A program made the position numbers and the translations under genes. Source: Pusillimonas noertemannii (GTDB lineage Bacteria; Pseudomonadota; Gammaproteobacteria; Burkholderiales; Burkholderiaceae_B). From it: DNA of 59,697 bases. The stretch covers positions 1 through 59,697 of the forward strand of contig NZ_QEKO01000006.1 of assembly GCF_003096595.1 (NCBI RefSeq). The letters are read 5' to 3'. Of this stretch, positions 52,169-59,697 are shown piece after piece. Each line of letters opens with the position of its first letter. The first letter of the stretch is position 1. The notes below the pieces were generated by a model. The model was not told the DNA's origin. It saw only the letters and a list, made by a program, of their open reading frames with translations, and ran no database searches.

Positions 52169-54034
52169 ATGATTGAAGACAAGAAACCCGACGACAAGAA
52201 CCCGCCCGCCAAAGGGGGGCACAGCCTGGACGACCATCGCCTGGGCGACTACTACTACGACCACGTGCACCTGCCCGGCGAAGAGTCGGACCACGACCAT
52301 GACGACTTCGAATCGTTGGGCCCGCTCGAAGACAACCCCATCTGGCAGCAGGACCACGTCACCCTGGTCAGCGTCGGCATCGACATCGGCTCTTCGGGAA
52401 CCCAGGTGGTGTTTTCGCGTATCAACCTGCGCCGCCTGGGCGAAGACCTTTCCAGCCGTTATTTCGTGGTGGGCCGCGAGACGCTGTACCAGTCGCCCGT
52501 GGCGCTTACACCCTACCAGAGCGAAACTCGCATCGACGAAGCGGCGCTGGGAGGAATAATCGACGATGCCTACCAGGCAGCCCGGCTGCATCCGGACGAT
52601 ATCGACACCGGCGCGGTCATCCTGACGGGCGAGGCCCTGAGGCGCGAGAACGCCAAGGCCATTTCCGACGTGGTCGCCGACCGGGGGGGAGAGTTCGTCT
52701 GCGCCACGGCGGGGCACCACATGGAATCGATGCTGGCGGCCTACGGCTCGGGGGCGGCGCGCGCTTCCCACGATCTGGGGAAGCGGATATTGAACGTGGA
52801 TATCGGAGGCGGCACGACCAAGCTGGCCGTGGTCGAGAACGGCAAGGTGCAGGGCACCGCCGCCATCCACATCGGCGGCCGCCTGCAGGTGGTGGACGAA
52901 CAGGGCCGCATCGTCCGGCTCGACCCGGCCGGGCGCCACCTGGCCAGCGAGGCGGGGTTTTCGTGGAAGCTGGGCGATACCGTCAGCCGCGACGACATGA
53001 GCCGGCTGGCGGACTGGATGGCCGACGCCCTGGTGTCGGCGGTGAGCGAGCGTCCGCTGCCGCCCGCCATCGACCTGCTGTACCTGACCGACCCCTTGCC
53101 GGATTTCGGTCCGATCGAGGGCGTGATGTTCTCGGGCGGCGTTTCCGAATATGTCTATCAGCACGAAGAGCGCGATTTCGGCGACATGGGCAAGCTGCTG
53201 GGCACGGCGCTGCGCAATCGCCTGGACCAGGGCCGCCTGCCCTGGCCGCGGCTGCCCGAGGGCGAGTGCATCCGGGCCACGGCGCTGGGAGCTTCAGAGT
53301 ATTCGGTGCAGCTTAGCGGCAATACCACCTACATCTCCAGTCCGGGCCGCCTGCTGCCGCGCCGCAATGTGCAGGTGCTGTTGCCCTCTTACGACTGTTC
53401 CGGCGACATCGTTCCGGAAGATCTGGCGCTGGCCATCCGCGAGCATTTCACCCAGTTCGACCTGGTCGAGGGCGAGAATGACGTGGCCCTGGCGTTTCGA
53501 TGGAGCGGCGCGCCGTCGTACGTGCGCATCCGCGCCTTTGCCGACGGCATCATCCAGGGAATGAAGTCGACGCTGGCCCAGGAAAAACCGCTTTACCTGA
53601 TTCTGGACGGCGACCTGGCCCACACCCTGGGCGCATTGCTGCGCGAAGAGCTGGAGCTCAAGAGCGAGGTGCTGGTCATAGACGGGGTCATTCTGTGGGA
53701 CTTCGACTATATCGACCTGGGCCGCATCCGCATGCCTTCACAAACCGTGCCCGTCACCGTGAAGTCGCTGGTGTTCAGCCAGGACCCGCGCACCCCGGCC
53801 GGCAATGTGCGCACCGACCTCAAGTACCGTCCGCACGCGCACGAGCACGGCAGCCGCCCTCATGCGCATCACCACCACGATCACAGCCACGGCCATGACC
53901 ATGATCACGGCCACGCGCACGGCGAGCAGCAGGGAAGCGGGCAGGCCCACAGCCACGAGCATGAGCACAGCCACGACCATGGCCACGACAGCGGCCATGG
54001 ACATGACGCCAAGAAGGGCGACGCCCGCAATTGA
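52169..54034 (+). CDS. EutA-like ASKHA ATPase with His-rich tails, copy 2
   Basis: 621 residues. ASKHA core as in copy 1: VGIDIGSSGTQVVF (about 69-82), NVDIGGGTTKLAV and FSGGVSEYVYQ. Additions: a His/Asp-rich N-terminus (DDHRLGDYYYDHVHLPGEESDHDHDD) and a C-terminal tail (about 556-621) with about 24 His in 66 residues, as in nickel/zinc chaperones such as HypB or COG0523 GTPases. No ethanolamine ammonia-lyase genes are present. I infer an ATP-driven metal-handling or reactivation role for a regulon metalloenzyme. The class II aldolase-like gene follows after 83 bp. Confidence 0.82.
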   Translation: MIEDKKPDDKNPPAKGGHSLDDHRLGDYYYDHVHLPGEESDHDHDDFESLGPLEDNPIWQQDHVTLVSVGIDIGSSGTQVVFSRINLRRLGEDLSSRYFVVGRETLYQSPVALTPYQSETRIDEAALGGIIDDAYQAARLHPDDIDTGAVILTGEALRRENAKAISDVVADRGGEFVCATAGHHMESMLAAYGSGAARASHDLGKRILNVDIGGGTTKLAVVENGKVQGTAAIHIGGRLQVVDEQGRIVRLDPAGRHLASEAGFSWKLGDTVSRDDMSRLADWMADALVSAVSERPLPPAIDLLYLTDPLPDFGPIEGVMFSGGVSEYVYQHEERDFGDMGKLLGTALRNRLDQGRLPWPRLPEGECIRATALGASEYSVQLSGNTTYISSPGRLLPRRNVQVLLPSYDCSGDIVPEDLALAIREHFTQFDLVEGENDVALAFRWSGAPSYVRIRAFADGIIQGMKSTLAQEKPLYLILDGDLAHTLGALLREELELKSEVLVIDGVILWDFDYIDLGRIRMPSQTVPVTVKSLVFSQDPRTPAGNVRTDLKYRPHAHEHGSRPHAHHHHDHSHGHDHDHGHAHGEQQGSGQAHSHEHEHSHDHGHDSGHGHDAKKGDARN

Positions 54035-54117
54035 GGCGAGGCCGCCCGGGCAGGCGGTGGCCGGCCCGGGCGTCACATAGAACAAGCATTGGCGGCATAT
54101 CGCCGCAAGGAGGCCGC

Positions 54118-54795
54118 GTGGAGACAGATCACGGCAAACTCAGGCAGATGCTGGTCGACGCCATCTCGATGATGGAACGGGCCGGCATCATCGACTTCAA
54201 CGGGCATTTCAGTGCCAGGCTGCCGGGTGACCGAATGCTGATCAATTCCGGCAAGTCGGTGCGAAGCGCCATGACGGTGGACGATATCGTGGCCATCGAC
54301 ATGGACGGCAAGCTCGTCGAAGGGGATGCGGTGCCACCCATGGAATTCCACATCCACGCGCAAATCTACCGCCGCAGGCCGGATGTAAACGCCGTGGTGC
54401 ATACGCACCCGTATTGGTCTACCCTGTTCAGCATGGCGGACCAGCCGGTGCTGCCGGTCATCATGCAGGCCGCGGTGCTGGGACAGATCCCCGTTTTTCC
54501 CAAGACGGCGTCCATCAATACACGCGCCTTGGGCCAGGAACTGGCCGAATGCCTGGGCGATGGCAGGGTGGCGATGCTCAAGTCGCATGGCGCGGTGGCG
54601 GCAGGCAGCGACATTGTTGAGGCTTTTGTTCTAGGGGTTTACCTTGAGGAAACGGCCCAGAGGCAGTACATGGCGTCCCGGTTGGGGTCGGTAACGGTTC
54701 TCGATACGGAACAGGTGCAGGCTATTTCGCGCAACCTCTGGAAGCCCAATCTGTTGCGCAAGGTTTGGGATTACCACTATGGAAAACGGGGCTGA
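54118..54795 (+). CDS. Class II aldolase/adducin-fold protein
   Basis: 225-residue protein starting at GTG 54118 after AAGGAGGCC. Metal-site residues of the fold are present: Glu in PMEFHIHAQIY, His pair in VVHTHPYWSTLFSM, and a late His in LKSHGAVAAG. Besides sugar-phosphate aldolases, this fold includes hydroxyphthalate decarboxylases of the PhtC/OphC type, which fits the Pht5-like genes nearby. Which reaction it carries out cannot be settled by eye. It ends 280 bp before the permease gene. Confidence 0.8.
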   Translation: METDHGKLRQMLVDAISMMERAGIIDFNGHFSARLPGDRMLINSGKSVRSAMTVDDIVAIDMDGKLVEGDAVPPMEFHIHAQIYRRRPDVNAVVHTHPYWSTLFSMADQPVLPVIMQAAVLGQIPVFPKTASINTRALGQELAECLGDGRVAMLKSHGAVAAGSDIVEAFVLGVYLEETAQRQYMASRLGSVTVLDTEQVQAISRNLWKPNLLRKVWDYHYGKRG

Positions 54796-54933
54796 GCCGT
54801 GCTTTTCCCCTTCGGGCCATTGTTGCCCGGTCTATATTCACTGTACTGAATAATTGAGGCCAAGCCCCATTTCATGCGGGTTTTAAGAGGTTTTTCAGTT
54901 TCTTCTTACGGCATGAATATGGGTCAATTTTTA

Positions 54934-54962
54934 TTGACACCGCTTTAAAGCATTGGTAAATT
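54934..54962 (+). promoter_or_regulatory. Sigma-70 promoter of the ABC transporter operon
   Basis: TTGACA (54934-54939), 17-bp spacer, TAAATT (54957-54962): close to consensus. It is followed at once by the operator pair 54969-55005. Confidence 0.72.
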
Positions 54963-54968
54963 ACCCAG

Positions 54969-55005
54969 GGTCTACTATACAGACCGACGATCCGTATAGC
55001 AGAAC
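54969..55005. promoter_or_regulatory. IclR-type tandem operator of the ABC transporter operon
   Basis: GGTCTACTATACAGACC (54969-54985), here itself a good palindrome, spacer GAC, and GATCCGTATAGCAGAAC (54989-55005). It covers the expected transcription start. Confidence 0.75.
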
Positions 55006-55075
55006 AAACATTAATTCAATCAGAAACTGAAGCCGGATACAGGGCATCCGAGCTGTTCAGCAAGGAGACGTAGCA

Positions 55076-56821
55076 ATGGAAGTAGTCGCCAAAGCAAACG
55101 TGCGACCGGAAGCCAAGCCTCCGCTATGGCGGCGCCTTGACTTGAAATGGATCATCATCGGGGTCTGTGTAATTGGGGTCGCCTATCTGGCGCTCATGCC
55201 GCTGTTTTTCCTGTTGTGGCAAAGCTTCTACACGCCCGAAACCGCATCGGCGCCGGCCCAGTTCACGCTTGCCAACTACACCGATGCCTATACCAGCGTC
55301 GAAACACTGCGCCTGCTGGGCAACTCGATCTGGTTCGCAACCGGCACCGCGGCGCTGGCCTTCGTGGTCGGAACCGGCCTGGCATGGATGAACGAACGCA
55401 CCAACACGCCGTTCAAGTCGCTGTTCTTCGCACTGTCCATCATTCCGCTGATCATCCCGGGCATTCTGTTCACCGTGGCCTGGATCCTGCTGGGCAGTCC
55501 CAAAATCGGCATCTTCAACCTCTTGCTGCAGAACTGGTTCGGCACCGATTACGTCTTCATCAATGTGTATTCGATGTGGGGCATGATCTGGGTCGAGGGC
55601 CTGCATTACTCGCCCATGGCCTTCCTGATCATGACGGCGGCGTTCCGTTCCATGGATCCTTCGCTGGAAGAATCGGCCCTGATGAGCGGCGCCAGCGTGC
55701 GCCAGATCGCATGGCGCATTACGCTCAAGCTCACTTGGCCGGCCATCTTCGCCACCATACTCATCCTGTTCGTGCGGGCCATCGAGTCCTTCGAGGTGCC
55801 GGCGCTGCTGGGCCTGCCGGTGGGCATACAGGTCTTCACGTCCTCTATCTACCAGGCGATACACCAGTATCCCAGCAAGGTGGGCCTGGCTTCGTCCTAT
55901 GCCGTAACGCTGCTGCTCATCACCACGGTCGGCGTCTACCTGCAGTCGCGCCTTTCAAGCAGGGGCAACAAGTACTCCACCGTCACGGGCAAGGGCTATC
56001 GTCCCCGCGCCATGGACCTGGGCAAATGGCGCTATCTCACGGCGGCCATCTTCATCGTGTACTTCTTCCTGATCGTCGTGCTGCCCTTCCTGGTGCTGGT
56101 GTGGTCTTCGCTGCAGAAGTTCTATAGCGTGCCCTCGATGGAAGCCGTGAAGAACCTTACCTTCGACGCCTACCACTTCATGCTCGACTACCCGACCCTA
56201 TGGGATTCGGTATGGAACAGCCTCGTGCTGGCCCTGGGCAGCGCAACAATCATCATGCTGGCCACCTCGGTGATCTGCTGGATCGTCGTCAAGACCAAGA
56301 TGCCCGGCCGCTGGCTGCTGGACAACATGGCGTCCCTGCCCATGGTCTTCCCGGGCCTCGTGCTGGGCCTGGCCATCATGGTGTTCTACCTGAACTTCGA
56401 CATCGGCATCTACGGCACGATGTGGATCATGTTCATCGCCTACGTCACGCGATTCCTGCCTTACGGCCTGCGCTACAACACCACGTCGATGCTGCAGATC
56501 CATAAAGAGCTCGAAGAATCGGCGGCCATGAGCGGCGCGTCGTGGGGCACCACCTTCTGGCGCATCATCCTGCCGCTGCTCAAGCCGGGCCTGATGGCGG
56601 GCTGGATCTACATCGTCATCGTGTCCATACGCGAGCTGTCCACGTCCATCCTGCTGTACAGCCCGGGCACCGAGGTCATTTCGATCATGATCTGGGAGCT
56701 GTGGGAAAACGGCCAGTACGTCGAGCTTTCCGCCCTGGGCGTCATGTTCATCATCGCGCTGTTCGTGCTGGTGATGATTGCTCAGCTGCTGGGCAAGCGC
56801 TTCGGCGTCAAAGAATCCTGA
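55076..56821 (+). CDS. ABC transporter permease, two fused permease domains
   Basis: 581-residue FbpB-type permease with about 12 transmembrane helices in two halves. Each half carries an EAA loop for ATPase contact: EESALMSGASVRQIAWRITLKLTWPAI and EESAAMSGASWGTTFWRIILPLLKPG. ATG 55076 follows AAGGAGACGTAGCA. This is the only complete permease of the ABC type in the window and probably serves all three binding proteins. Iron is not assured as the substrate, since the binding proteins lack the iron-ligand Tyr pair. Confidence 0.88.
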   Translation: MEVVAKANVRPEAKPPLWRRLDLKWIIIGVCVIGVAYLALMPLFFLLWQSFYTPETASAPAQFTLANYTDAYTSVETLRLLGNSIWFATGTAALAFVVGTGLAWMNERTNTPFKSLFFALSIIPLIIPGILFTVAWILLGSPKIGIFNLLLQNWFGTDYVFINVYSMWGMIWVEGLHYSPMAFLIMTAAFRSMDPSLEESALMSGASVRQIAWRITLKLTWPAIFATILILFVRAIESFEVPALLGLPVGIQVFTSSIYQAIHQYPSKVGLASSYAVTLLLITTVGVYLQSRLSSRGNKYSTVTGKGYRPRAMDLGKWRYLTAAIFIVYFFLIVVLPFLVLVWSSLQKFYSVPSMEAVKNLTFDAYHFMLDYPTLWDSVWNSLVLALGSATIIMLATSVICWIVVKTKMPGRWLLDNMASLPMVFPGLVLGLAIMVFYLNFDIGIYGTMWIMFIAYVTRFLPYGLRYNTTSMLQIHKELEESAAMSGASWGTTFWRIILPLLKPGLMAGWIYIVIVSIRELSTSILLYSPGTEVISIMIWELWENGQYVELSALGVMFIIALFVLVMIAQLLGKRFGVKES

Positions 56822-56858
56822 TGAAAACCGAGAAACGAATTCCAGTTGGAGACAAATC

Positions 56859-57983
56859 ATGTTGAGCGTGCAAAACCTGTACACCGAGTATCCCAATGAC
56901 AAGGGCGAGACCGTCAAGGCCGCCCAGGACATCTGCTTCGAGGTGCCCGAGGGCAAGCTGTTCACCCTGCTGGGCCCCAGCGGCTGCGGCAAGACGACCA
57001 CCCTGCGCTCCATTGCCGGGCTGGAGCGTCCGAAGTCGGGCGTGATATCGGTCAATGGCACTACGGTTTATTCATCGGCAAACAATGTGTTCGTCGCGCC
57101 CAACCGCCGCAACTTTGGCATGGTGTTCCAGTCTTACGCCATCTGGCCGCACATGAACGTGTTCCAGAACGCCGCGTTCCCGCTCGAGGTGGGCACCAAG
57201 CGTTTCAGCAAGAAAGAAATCCACGACAAGGTCATGCGCGTGCTCACGGCCGTCGGCCTGGACCAGTTCGCCGACCGCGAGGCCACCAAGATGTCGGGCG
57301 GCCAGCAGCAAAGGCTGGCGCTGGCGCGCGCATTGGTCATGGAACCCAAGCTGCTGCTGCTGGACGAGCCTCTTTCCAACCTCGACGCCAAGCTGCGCGA
57401 ACGCATGCGCTTCGAGCTCAAGCGCATGCAGCGTGAACTGGGCCTTACCACCATCTACGTGACCCACGATCAAAGTGAGGCACTGGCGCTTTCCCACGAG
57501 ATCGCGGTCATGTCCACGGGCCGCATTGCGCAAATCGGCACGCCGCGCGACATCTACGAGCGGCCTCGCAACAAGTTCGTGGCCGATTTCGTGGGTCTGA
57601 CCAACTTCATCGAGGCCACGGTCGAAGGGCCCGACGAAGGCGAGAACAGCTATCGCGTCTCGACCGGCATCGGCCAGCTGAAGACCACGGCCTACGACTC
57701 GTTCAGTAAAGGCGATGCCGCCGTAATCTCGGTGCGTCCGGAAGACATCCGGGTACACGAGCACCAGCGGCCCGAAGGCGTCAACGTGTTCGAGGGCACG
57801 GTGGCCTTCAAGGTGTTCCTGGGCGAATACCTCGACCTGCAGATCAAGGTGGGCAACCGCGAAGTGCTGGCGCGCGCCCATCCTTCGATCAAGGCGCCCG
57901 TTGGCGACAAGGTGTATCTCAGCCTCGATCCCGCCAAGTGCATCTGCATTGTCGACGACCCCAAGCTGAAGAAGGCCGCCTGA
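56859..57983 (+). CDS. ABC transporter ATP-binding protein
   Basis: 374-residue FbpC/PotA-type ATPase: Walker A GPSGCGKTT, Q-loop VFQSYAIWPHMNV, signature MSGGQQQRLALARAL, Walker B LLLLDEPLSNLDAKLR, H-loop YVTHDQ, and a C-terminal TOBE-like regulatory domain (about 280-370). ATG 56859 starts MLSVQNLYTEYPND, 37 bp after the permease stop. The start lies after GGAGACAAATC. Confidence 0.92.
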   Translation: MLSVQNLYTEYPNDKGETVKAAQDICFEVPEGKLFTLLGPSGCGKTTTLRSIAGLERPKSGVISVNGTTVYSSANNVFVAPNRRNFGMVFQSYAIWPHMNVFQNAAFPLEVGTKRFSKKEIHDKVMRVLTAVGLDQFADREATKMSGGQQQRLALARALVMEPKLLLLDEPLSNLDAKLRERMRFELKRMQRELGLTTIYVTHDQSEALALSHEIAVMSTGRIAQIGTPRDIYERPRNKFVADFVGLTNFIEATVEGPDEGENSYRVSTGIGQLKTTAYDSFSKGDAAVISVRPEDIRVHEHQRPEGVNVFEGTVAFKVFLGEYLDLQIKVGNREVLARAHPSIKAPVGDKVYLSLDPAKCICIVDDPKLKKAA

Positions 57984-58049
57984 GCGGGGCGCACAGAGTA
58001 TGAAGATGCTTTCCGCCAATCTGCACGCACGAGCCGAAGGGGAACACGC

Positions 58050-58859
58050 ATGGCCAAGGTAGGACTCATCGGCGCCGGGCGCATGGGCATGCCCATTGTC
58101 GGGCATCTGCTGCGCGCGGGTTATTGCACGCTGGTCAGCGAGCGCAACCCGGCCGCGGTCGAGCGGGTGACGCAATTGGGCGCCCAGTGCGTCGAAACGT
58201 CCGCCCTGGCGGCGGAGTCCGACTTCATCCTGCTGTGCGTGGGCTACGACGCCGAAGTGCGCGCCCTGCTGGACGGCCCCGACGGCATTCTGAGCAATGC
58301 GCGGCCGGGCACCATCGTGGCGGTGCTGAGCACCGTGCATCCCCGCACGGTGCGCGAACTGGCCGCCCAGGCGGCGCCCCGCGGCATCCACGTGGTGGAT
58401 TCCACGGTATGCCGCGGAGGACGCGCCGCCGACGAGGGCACCCTGCTGTCCTTCGTGGGCGGCGAGGCCGAGGTCGTCGAGCGCCTGCGCCCGGTGCTGT
58501 CGTCCTATTCGTCCGACGTCGTGCATAGCGGGGGCGTGGGTACGGCCCAGGTGTCCAAGGCCGTCAACAACCTCATATTGTGGGCCTGCCTGGTGGCCAA
58601 CCACGAAGGCATGGCCCTGGCCAACCGCTACGGCGTCGACACCGACGCCCTGCGCGAGGCCCTGATGAGGAGCAGCGCTGTCAATGGCGCCCTGGGCAAC
58701 TGGGGCAAGCAGTCCATGGCCTGGGCCCAGGACGACATGAACATCGTGGCCGAGATGGCCGACGACTGCGGCATCTCGTTGCCCCAGTCGGGCCTGGTGC
58801 GTGAAATCTGCCGCACGCTCAGGCCGCGGCGCTATCAGATAGAGCAGTACGGAAGCTGA
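58050..58859 (+). CDS. 3-Hydroxyisobutyrate dehydrogenase-family oxidoreductase
   Basis: 269-residue beta-hydroxyacid dehydrogenase. Rossmann signature GLIGAGRMGMPIVGHLLRAGY (NAD-type), substrate-binding DSTVCRGGRAADEGTLLSFVGG and catalytic Lys in AQVSKAVNNLILWACLVANHEGMALA. Members act on 3-hydroxyisobutyrate, tartronate semialdehyde, or related hydroxy acids. Its place after the transporter genes suggests reduction or oxidation of a hydroxy-acid intermediate of the same pathway. AGCCGAAGGGGAAC before the ATG serves as ribosome binding site. Confidence 0.87.
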   Translation: MAKVGLIGAGRMGMPIVGHLLRAGYCTLVSERNPAAVERVTQLGAQCVETSALAAESDFILLCVGYDAEVRALLDGPDGILSNARPGTIVAVLSTVHPRTVRELAAQAAPRGIHVVDSTVCRGGRAADEGTLLSFVGGEAEVVERLRPVLSSYSSDVVHSGGVGTAQVSKAVNNLILWACLVANHEGMALANRYGVDTDALREALMRSSAVNGALGNWGKQSMAWAQDDMNIVAEMADDCGISLPQSGLVREICRTLRPRRYQIEQYGS

Positions 58860-58879
58860 AAAAGGAACGGAGTGAAGCA

Positions 58880-59491
58880 ATGAAGACAGAAACGTCGACC
58901 AGCGCGGTGACCGACCGGGAAACCTCCGGCGAAGAGCCCGTGCGCAAAGATCTATACCACAGCAACAAGAACCGCGTGTTCGTGCGAGCCATCGCCGGCC
59001 CCTACAACCTGAAGGACGAGCTGACCCGCCTGCGCTCCATGCCCCGCGTGCGCAAGGGCAAGGAACTGCGTTTCGTCGACGGCCCGCAAGCGTACAGCCG
59101 CCACTACATCGAGCCCAAGGACGGCATCACACAGACTTTTCACCTGCATCTGGAAGAGTACGGCCCGGGCGGCAAGTCGCAGAAGCACGGCCACGTGAAC
59201 GAGGCGGCCTTCTACATTCTCGACGGCGTGGGCTACGAGATCCACGACGGCGTCCGCTACGACTGGAAGGCGGGCGACGTGGCCATCGTGCACAACAACT
59301 GCGTACACCAGCATTTCAACGCCGACCCCGAGAAACCGGCCCGCGCCCTGGTCATCAAGACCAAGCCCATGTACCTGTTCATGAACATGCTGTTCCAGTA
59401 CCAGGTAGAGCCGCGGTCGGACAAGGCGGCGCCGGGGGGCGAGGGCTTCGAGCCGCGCCATCTCGAAGACAACTACAACCACGCGGATTGA
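58880..59491 (+). CDS. Single-domain cupin protein
   Basis: 203-residue cupin with an intact metal motif: GGKSQKHGHVNEAAFYILDGVG (His, His, Glu) and VHNNCVHQHFNAD (second-motif His and Asn). A roughly 80-residue N-terminal part precedes the barrel. It starts 20 bp after the dehydrogenase gene with AAGGAACGGAG ahead. It may be an Fe2+/Mn2+ dioxygenase or isomerase; partner of the cupin-like gene at 59530. Confidence 0.8.
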   Translation: MKTETSTSAVTDRETSGEEPVRKDLYHSNKNRVFVRAIAGPYNLKDELTRLRSMPRVRKGKELRFVDGPQAYSRHYIEPKDGITQTFHLHLEEYGPGGKSQKHGHVNEAAFYILDGVGYEIHDGVRYDWKAGDVAIVHNNCVHQHFNADPEKPARALVIKTKPMYLFMNMLFQYQVEPRSDKAAPGGEGFEPRHLEDNYNHAD

Positions 59492-59529
59492 GCCGCGCGG
59501 ACCGATCAACGAAACAAGGAGCTAAGCAT

Positions 59530-59697
59530 ATGGCATGGGGAGAATCCAAGGCCTGGTTGGCCGGAGAGCTGAACCAGGGTCTTTATCAGGATTTGCTTGA
59601 GGACGCGGCGCAGTTGCCTGGGCTGCAGTCCAAGCGCAAGAAGGTGGTGCATCCGGAGGAGATGCCCTGGGAGATGTCGCGCCAGGGCCTGCTCAAG
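59530..59697 (+). CDS. Partial gene at right edge, probably a second cupin subunit
   Basis: ATG at 59530 follows AAGGAGCTAAGCAT; the frame is open to the window end (56 codons: MAWGESKAWLAGELNQGLYQ ... KKVVHPEEMPWEMSRQGLLK). The segment KRKKVVHPEEMPWEMSRQGLLK looks like the lead-in of small cupins. Only the N-terminus is visible, so the family call is tentative. Confidence 0.5.
   Translation, partial: MAWGESKAWLAGELNQGLYQDLLEDAAQLPGLQSKRKKVVHPEEMPWEMSRQGLLK

Noticed and set aside
34151-54034. Ethanolamine utilisation locus
   Set aside because: Only EutA-like genes are present; no eutB/eutC, microcompartment shell, cobalamin or acetaldehyde-CoA genes are found around them.
54834-54851. TATTCA...TGAATA palindrome upstream of the ABC transporter promoter as another IclR site
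   Set aside because: Arms resemble the operator, but arm spacing is different and it has no partner 3 bp away; kept out of the regulon list.

Overview
The window is high-GC chromosomal DNA whose housekeeping genes (argS next to an FtsN-like SPOR protein and dsbA, long-form leuA, rpoN, bfd-bfr, prfC, rhlE) look like a betaproteobacterium of the Alcaligenaceae (Bordetella / Achromobacter / Pusillimonas neighbourhood). That placement rests on protein resemblance only; there is no rRNA or tRNA to anchor it.

Region 1 (1-18.7 kb) is core genome: LysE exporter, metC, dsbA, SPOR protein, argS, a secreted RHS protein ending in a Tle1/DUF2235-type lipase domain, a DUF1840 protein, leuA with a candidate leucine-rich leader peptide, a membrane protein that starts from the same CATG as rpoN on the opposite strand, Fur-boxed bfd, bfr, prfC and rhlE. 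Smaller core-like inserts lie further on: lemA plus two TPM-domain proteins (24.8-27.0 kb), an ECF sigma/folE/cupredoxin cluster (35.7-38.3 kb) and pip (38.6-39.7 kb).

Region 2 (19-59.7 kb) is a catabolic and transport supercluster. In order it holds: two tandem solute-binding proteins, an aldehyde dehydrogenase and a ThDP decarboxylase-like enzyme; a secreted hydrolase with an MFS transporter, divergent from a two-subunit molybdenum hydroxylase (IorAB type); a bicupin followed by an EutA-like ATPase; an eight-gene minus-strand operon (Pht5-like protein, PanB-like protein, Cys-nucleophile hydrolase, LigJ-type hydratase, HpcH-type aldolase, zinc alcohol dehydrogenase, His-rich CobW GTPase, degenerate FtsZ-like protein); a third binding protein; an IclR regulator; a Pht5-type decarboxylase; a second EutA-like ATPase with a very His-rich tail; a class II aldolase-fold protein; a two-domain ABC permease and its ATPase; a 3-hydroxyisobutyrate-dehydrogenase-like enzyme; and cupins running off the end.

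These blocks share one regulatory signature seen directly in the DNA: a 17-bp imperfect palindrome close to RTTCYRTATAWCRGAAC, usually preceded at a fixed 3-bp spacing by another (often half-degenerate) copy. It occurs upstream of nearly every block and immediately in front of the IclR gene. The arrangement resembles the three-half-site operators of PcaU/PobR-type IclR proteins, so I infer one regulon for an aromatic or heteroaromatic acid. LigJ and Pht5 homologues point to hydroxyphthalate/protocatechuate- or oxalomesaconate-like intermediates, but no classical ring-cleavage dioxygenase is present; the cupins are the obvious candidates. EutA-like ATPases without ethanolamine ammonia-lyase genes, paired with cupins and metal-binding tails, are the most unusual protein feature.

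Between the Pht5 gene and the second eutA-like gene (51.24-52.17 kb) lies a non-coding island with ~46-bp hairpin repeats, short tandem repeats and two inverted 208-bp elements. The paired arms of these elements differ between copies yet stay complementary within each copy, while unpaired segments are conserved.
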